IMG/VR virus record: IMGVR_UViG_3300042291_001889
Coordinates: 1 to 24,846 of that record
Direction: 5' to 3' (one strand)
Origin: a virus
DNA length: 24,846 nt
Shown here: in pieces, positions 22,689 through 24,846 of the stretch
Numbering within the stretch: the first letter of the stretch is position 1
How the letters are laid out: every line of letters starts with the position of its first letter
Program-made: the position numbers and the translations under genes
Notes under the pieces: generated by a model
Databases searched by the model: none
The model's input: the letters and a program-made list of their open reading frames with translations, nothing else
What the model was told of the DNA's origin: nothing

Positions 22689-22778
22689 TTATTTTTTTTT
22701 ATATTCCTCTACAATTAAATACAATGCTAAGGTAACAACCGCTGCTATCCAATAATACGCTATGTCTCCTCCGTCCAT
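22689..22778 (-). CDS. 29-residue single-span membrane protein
   Basis: A tiny gene: MDGGDIAYYWIAAVVTLALY then LIVEEYKKK and TAA. One hydrophobic helix (about 8-22) with an acidic N-terminus and a Lys-rich C-terminus, orienting it N-out by the positive-inside rule. The ATG is 19 nt after the preceding tiny gene and the stop is 3 nt before the next ATG, with a candidate promoter 41 nt upstream. Size and shape would suit a small holin-like or membrane-accessory protein, but nothing proves that. Confidence 0.6.
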   Translation of the reverse strand: MDGGDIAYYWIAAVVTLALYLIVEEYKKK

Positions 22779-22797
22779 TAGAATTTTATAATTAGTA

Positions 22798-22893
22798 TTA
22801 CTCCTTTTTAGGTTTAATTATAAATAGTAAAGTATTTAATAGAATTGCAAAAGCACCTAATACGATTATGCCTGCTATTATATCCTGTATCAT
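22798..22893 (-). CDS. 31-residue single-span membrane protein
   Basis: A tiny gene: MIQDIIAGIIVLGAFAILLN then TLLFIIKPKKE and TAA. One hydrophobic helix spans about residues 4-26, with a basic tail. Its ATG overlaps the stop of the cupin-like gene as TAATG, which supports translation. It lies directly before another one-helix protein, so the two may form a pair. The promoter-like ACTATTTAT motif falls within its coding region (codons for TLLFI). Confidence 0.6.
   Translation of the reverse strand: MIQDIIAGIIVLGAFAILLNTLLFIIKPKKE
22820..22826 (-). promoter_or_regulatory. Candidate promoter inside the 31-residue gene
   Basis: The minus strand reads TTTACTATTTATAATTA. It matches the intergenic motif exactly but lies inside a coding frame; it could drive the 29-residue gene (core 41 nt before its ATG) and the tagged genes beyond. 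Confidence 0.4.
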
Positions 22894-23150
22894 TAGTATT
22901 CTTTTATTCTTACATTTAACGTTCCTGTTCCTTTTATAAGCCTATGGTAGACCTCTTTTGGTATAAAAACTTTATCTTTTAATACTTGCGGTAATTCATT
23001 ATCGAATTGAAACATCCAATCGGTAGATTCTAATATCTCTACCTCTCTATCATTCTCATCTCTATGCCATACTAATTCTTCGTCTGAGATATCTTGTGTA
23101 AATTTTCTATAAAGATACTCTGATGTCTCTAATTGAAAATAAGGTCTCAT
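22893..23150 (-). CDS. Cupin-like small protein
   Basis: An 85-residue protein read from ATG 23150, which makes TAATATG with the upstream stop; the alternative upstream start is GTG 23165. Sequence order WHRDENDREVEILESTDWMF then QFDNELPQVL, VFIPKEVYHRLIKGTGTLNV suggests a small beta-barrel with conserved His residues (WHRD and YHRLIKG), as in cupins, where such His may bind a metal. The molecule is short for a full cupin. Function is unknown. Confidence 0.72.
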   Translation of the reverse strand: MRPYFQLETSEYLYRKFTQDISDEELVWHRDENDREVEILESTDWMFQFDNELPQVLKDKVFIPKEVYHRLIKGTGTLNVRIKEY

Positions 23151-23151
23151 A

Positions 23152-23709
23152 TTACCAGTATCCACTAAAGTTTCTACTTCCTCCTAAAGATTTCCAATAT
23201 CTTCCGATATTACAAGCCCAGTATCCTGGTTTTGTTTTATCTTTTTTAGTAGCACATTTATGTCTAGCGGCGAAAGAAGATCTAGCTCCTGGCTCATCTA
23301 TTTTAACATTCAATCCTGTTGTACCTCCAAAAGATACTTTTACTACGTTTCCTTTTTTATTCTTAGTATAAACGTAGAATTTTTTAGAACCGCCTCTTTT
23401 TGGTTTATTTAAAGGAACATCTTTACCTCTGTATTCTCCTTCATCAAGTTCTTCATCGACCATTGGAAGATCTAAAGGTACTTTTTGTCCTTCATACATT
23501 CCGTATTGTCCAATATCTGTTAATTCTAGTAGTTGAATATCTTGTTCACTTAATACAATTTTACCGTCTCTAAAGGCTTGTCTTGCTTCAGCAAACAATT
23601 GTATAAACGAATTAGAGGAATAGCGGTAGACACATTCAGATAGTGTCAGCTTGTTGTCTAAGTGGTACTGTAGGTTCGGTAATCCTACTACTTCTTGTAA
23701 TTTTATCAT
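23152..23709 (-). CDS. Conserved phage protein with DUF5872-like C-terminus
   Basis: A 185-residue protein. It opens MIKLQEVVGLPNLQYHLDNK (LQE at 4-6), followed by an all-helical part (SECVYRYSSNSFIQLFAEAR) and DIGQYGMYEGQKVPLDLPM. The C-terminal ~75 residues, KFYVYTKNKKGNVVKVSFGG through ARSSFAARHKC and GYWACNIGRYW, are basic and aromatic with Cys and His spaced as in a small metal- or nucleic-acid-binding domain; this resembles the family called DUF5872 as I recall it. The ATG overlaps the upstream stop (ATGA). Function is unknown. Confidence 0.78.
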   Translation of the reverse strand: MIKLQEVVGLPNLQYHLDNKLTLSECVYRYSSNSFIQLFAEARQAFRDGKIVLSEQDIQLLELTDIGQYGMYEGQKVPLDLPMVDEELDEGEYRGKDVPLNKPKRGGSKKFYVYTKNKKGNVVKVSFGGTTGLNVKIDEPGARSSFAARHKCATKKDKTKPGYWACNIGRYWKSLGGSRNFSGYW

Positions 23710-24143
23710 AAGAAATCTTTTCTAAAATATCTTCCTTCTATATTATCATTTATATAGTTGGAATCTGGTTCTATTACTCCTTTTATAAATAGGAATTTGT
23801 TCTCATAGTATGTATGTAACTTTTTATTTGGAGTAAAGATAAGAATTTCTCTTGAGAATTCCGACTGTTTTCCTTCTTTTATTAAGCCTTTTATTTCTAA
23901 GTGGGAACCGTAATAGGTTTTCCAATCAGATTCTTTTCTAACTATTTTAGATTTACTAGCTCTTTTATCTGTTATTAAAGCTAATTCTTTTTTACCTAAA
24001 GCTTTTTTTGTAACAGAAATAAGTTGTTTCTTTCCTAAGTACTTTCTACCGGTTGGTAGATGTGTTACTTCATAGATAAACCCGAAGTTGTCTCCGGGCA
24101 TATCTTCTAGTTCTTTAATTTCTTTATTTTGATATAACCACAT
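23706..24143 (-). CDS. GIY-YIG family nuclease-like protein
   Basis: A 145-residue protein with the GIY-YIG layout: GFIYEVTHLPTGRKYLGKKQ (GFIY at 21-24 and YLG at 35-37), then a Lys-rich insert, DWKTYYGSHLEIKGLI, FSREILIF (R98) and YYENKFLF with E114 as the probable metal ligand. Such proteins cut DNA and in T4-like phages often act as free-standing homing or segregation endonucleases; without a clear DNA-recognition domain it may have another role. It is 17 nt after the tail-fibre gene, and its stop overlaps the next start (ATGA). Confidence 0.82.
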   Translation of the reverse strand: MWLYQNKEIKELEDMPGDNFGFIYEVTHLPTGRKYLGKKQLISVTKKALGKKELALITDKRASKSKIVRKESDWKTYYGSHLEIKGLIKEGKQSEFSREILIFTPNKKLHTYYENKFLFIKGVIEPDSNYINDNIEGRYFRKDFL

Positions 24144-24160
24144 TTTTATTTTACCTTATT

Positions 24161-24846
24161 TTAAGTTGCGTTAATTGCTGCCCAGCCATTTCCTGCCATT
24201 CCGCGTCCTAGATATACATACATTTTGCAGTCTATTCCACTCCCTGATATCATTATGCTACCTGTTTCTGCTGTTGCTGGTGTTGTTGCTCTAGGTGCAA
24301 GTGTTAGTATATTGTTAATTGTTACTGAGCCTGAAGCAAAATCACCTCCAATTAGGGGTGTACCTGATCCTGATGCTATGTATAGTTTAGAATTTTCAAT
24401 AACATCTGTTGCAGAACCTGCACTAGCACCTAGGTATAGATTACCGCTTCCTGAAGCATAAGCTCCGGCACTCCAACCTAAAGCAGTGTTGTATGAACCT
24501 GATATTTTATAAAGAACAAAATTACCAATTCCAGTATTGCCGAACCCTTCTGTGGCAAGCTTTAGTGCGTTTTGTCCTATTCCAACATTGTTACTTCCAC
24601 TGTGCTGATAAAGAGCACTTTCACCTAATGCAGTATTTCCATATCCAATTGAGGCAAGGTACATAGCACTGTACCCAATTGCTGTATTTCCACCAGCACC
24701 GGTTGTCTTAGATAGAGCATTATCCCCAAATGATGTATTTGTTGCTATATTACCAAATCCGTTATTCCAAACATTTTTAAAAGGACTATAAGATTCTAAC
24801 CAAGCAATAGGAGTACTTGTTACCCCTGTTAAAGCAGAACCATCTC
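24161..24846 (-). CDS. Tail fibre/adhesin C-terminal part with GN-x-(A/G)-(I/L)-G repeats (5' end beyond window)
   Basis: The frame is open from the right edge; 228 residues are visible, ending at TAA 24161. It starts DGSALTGVTSTPIAWLE, typical of phage fibre repeats. Residues ~35-140 are a series of short turns such as GNTAIGYSAM, GNTALGESAL, NNVGIGQNAL, GNTGIGNFVL, YNTALGWSAG and GNLYLGASAG, spaced by 16-22 residues, as in trimeric beta-helical fibre shafts and adhesin stalks. The end, KLYIASGSGTPLIGGDFASG through GWAAINAT, is rich in Ser and Gly and forms the terminal beta region. Role: probably receptor binding. The ATG at 24664 is internal, not the real start. Confidence 0.85.
   Translation of the reverse strand, partial: DGSALTGVTSTPIAWLESYSPFKNVWNNGFGNIATNTSFGDNALSKTTGAGGNTAIGYSAMYLASIGYGNTALGESALYQHSGSNNVGIGQNALKLATEGFGNTGIGNFVLYKISGSYNTALGWSAGAYASGSGNLYLGASAGSATDVIENSKLYIASGSGTPLIGGDFASGSVTINNILTLAPRATTPATAETGSIMISGSGIDCKMYVYLGRGMAGNGWAAINAT

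Noticed and set aside
1-24846. CRISPR arrays, tRNA genes, insertion sequences, attachment sites
   Set aside because: I saw no spaced direct repeats, cloverleaf sequence, transposase or integrase, or terminal repeats on reading; a tRNA or covariance-model search was not possible.

Overview
The window is a segment of a T4-like (Straboviridae-type or 'far-T4') myovirus genome. It is AT-rich, tightly packed, and every supported gene lies on the minus strand, so transcription runs from the right end to the left. The anchors are the T4 head-building genes: large terminase (gp17), portal (gp20), prohead protease (gp21), scaffold (gp22) and major capsid protein (gp23, cut by the left edge). Start codons almost never have a Shine-Dalgarno sequence and sit in A/T-rich leaders or in stop-start overlaps. 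That would fit a Bacteroidetes-type (flavobacterial) host, but the host is an inference; no host gene is present. I saw no tRNA, CRISPR array, insertion sequence or integrase.

Layout in transcription order (right to left). At 24161-24846 is the C-terminal part of a repeat-containing tail fibre/adhesin, open at the right edge. From 24143 to 21215 there is a run of small genes: a GIY-YIG nuclease, a conserved phage protein, a cupin-like protein, two tiny membrane proteins, a hydrophobic tagged protein, a tagged small protein and a truncated kinase-like protein. This run ends at a hairpin terminator (21177-21200). Next come replication and nucleic-acid genes: DNA primase (gp61-like), a RecB-like nuclease, a nucleotidyltransferase, a 906-residue protein with four enzyme-like domains, a HAD phosphatase and a zinc-ribbon protein. 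Between 14528 and 9287 lies a block of mostly unnamed phage proteins ending at a second terminator (9240-9266). The head module follows: terminase, portal, three unnamed proteins, protease, a small protein, a third terminator (2811-2836), then scaffold and capsid protein.

Three patterns tie the window together. (1) Many non-replication proteins begin with a short amphipathic helix ending in (I/L)-x-E; four share M-K-(K/R)-S-(E/Q)-(L/V)-x-K-x-I-(K/Q)-E. (I/L)-x-E is the cleavage consensus of the T4 gp21 protease, and the layout resembles the T4 capsid targeting sequence. I propose that these proteins are packaged in the prohead and trimmed there. (2) The scaffold carries two copies of a hydrophobic ~75-residue module, each bracketed by (I/L)-x-E sites, and a similar module lies in a separate tagged protein. 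(3) A minus-strand motif ACTATTTAT recurs in gene junctions, four times (counting one variant) 17-18 nt before a start codon, and looks like this phage's late promoter. Five gene junctions have the identical heptamer TAATATG.
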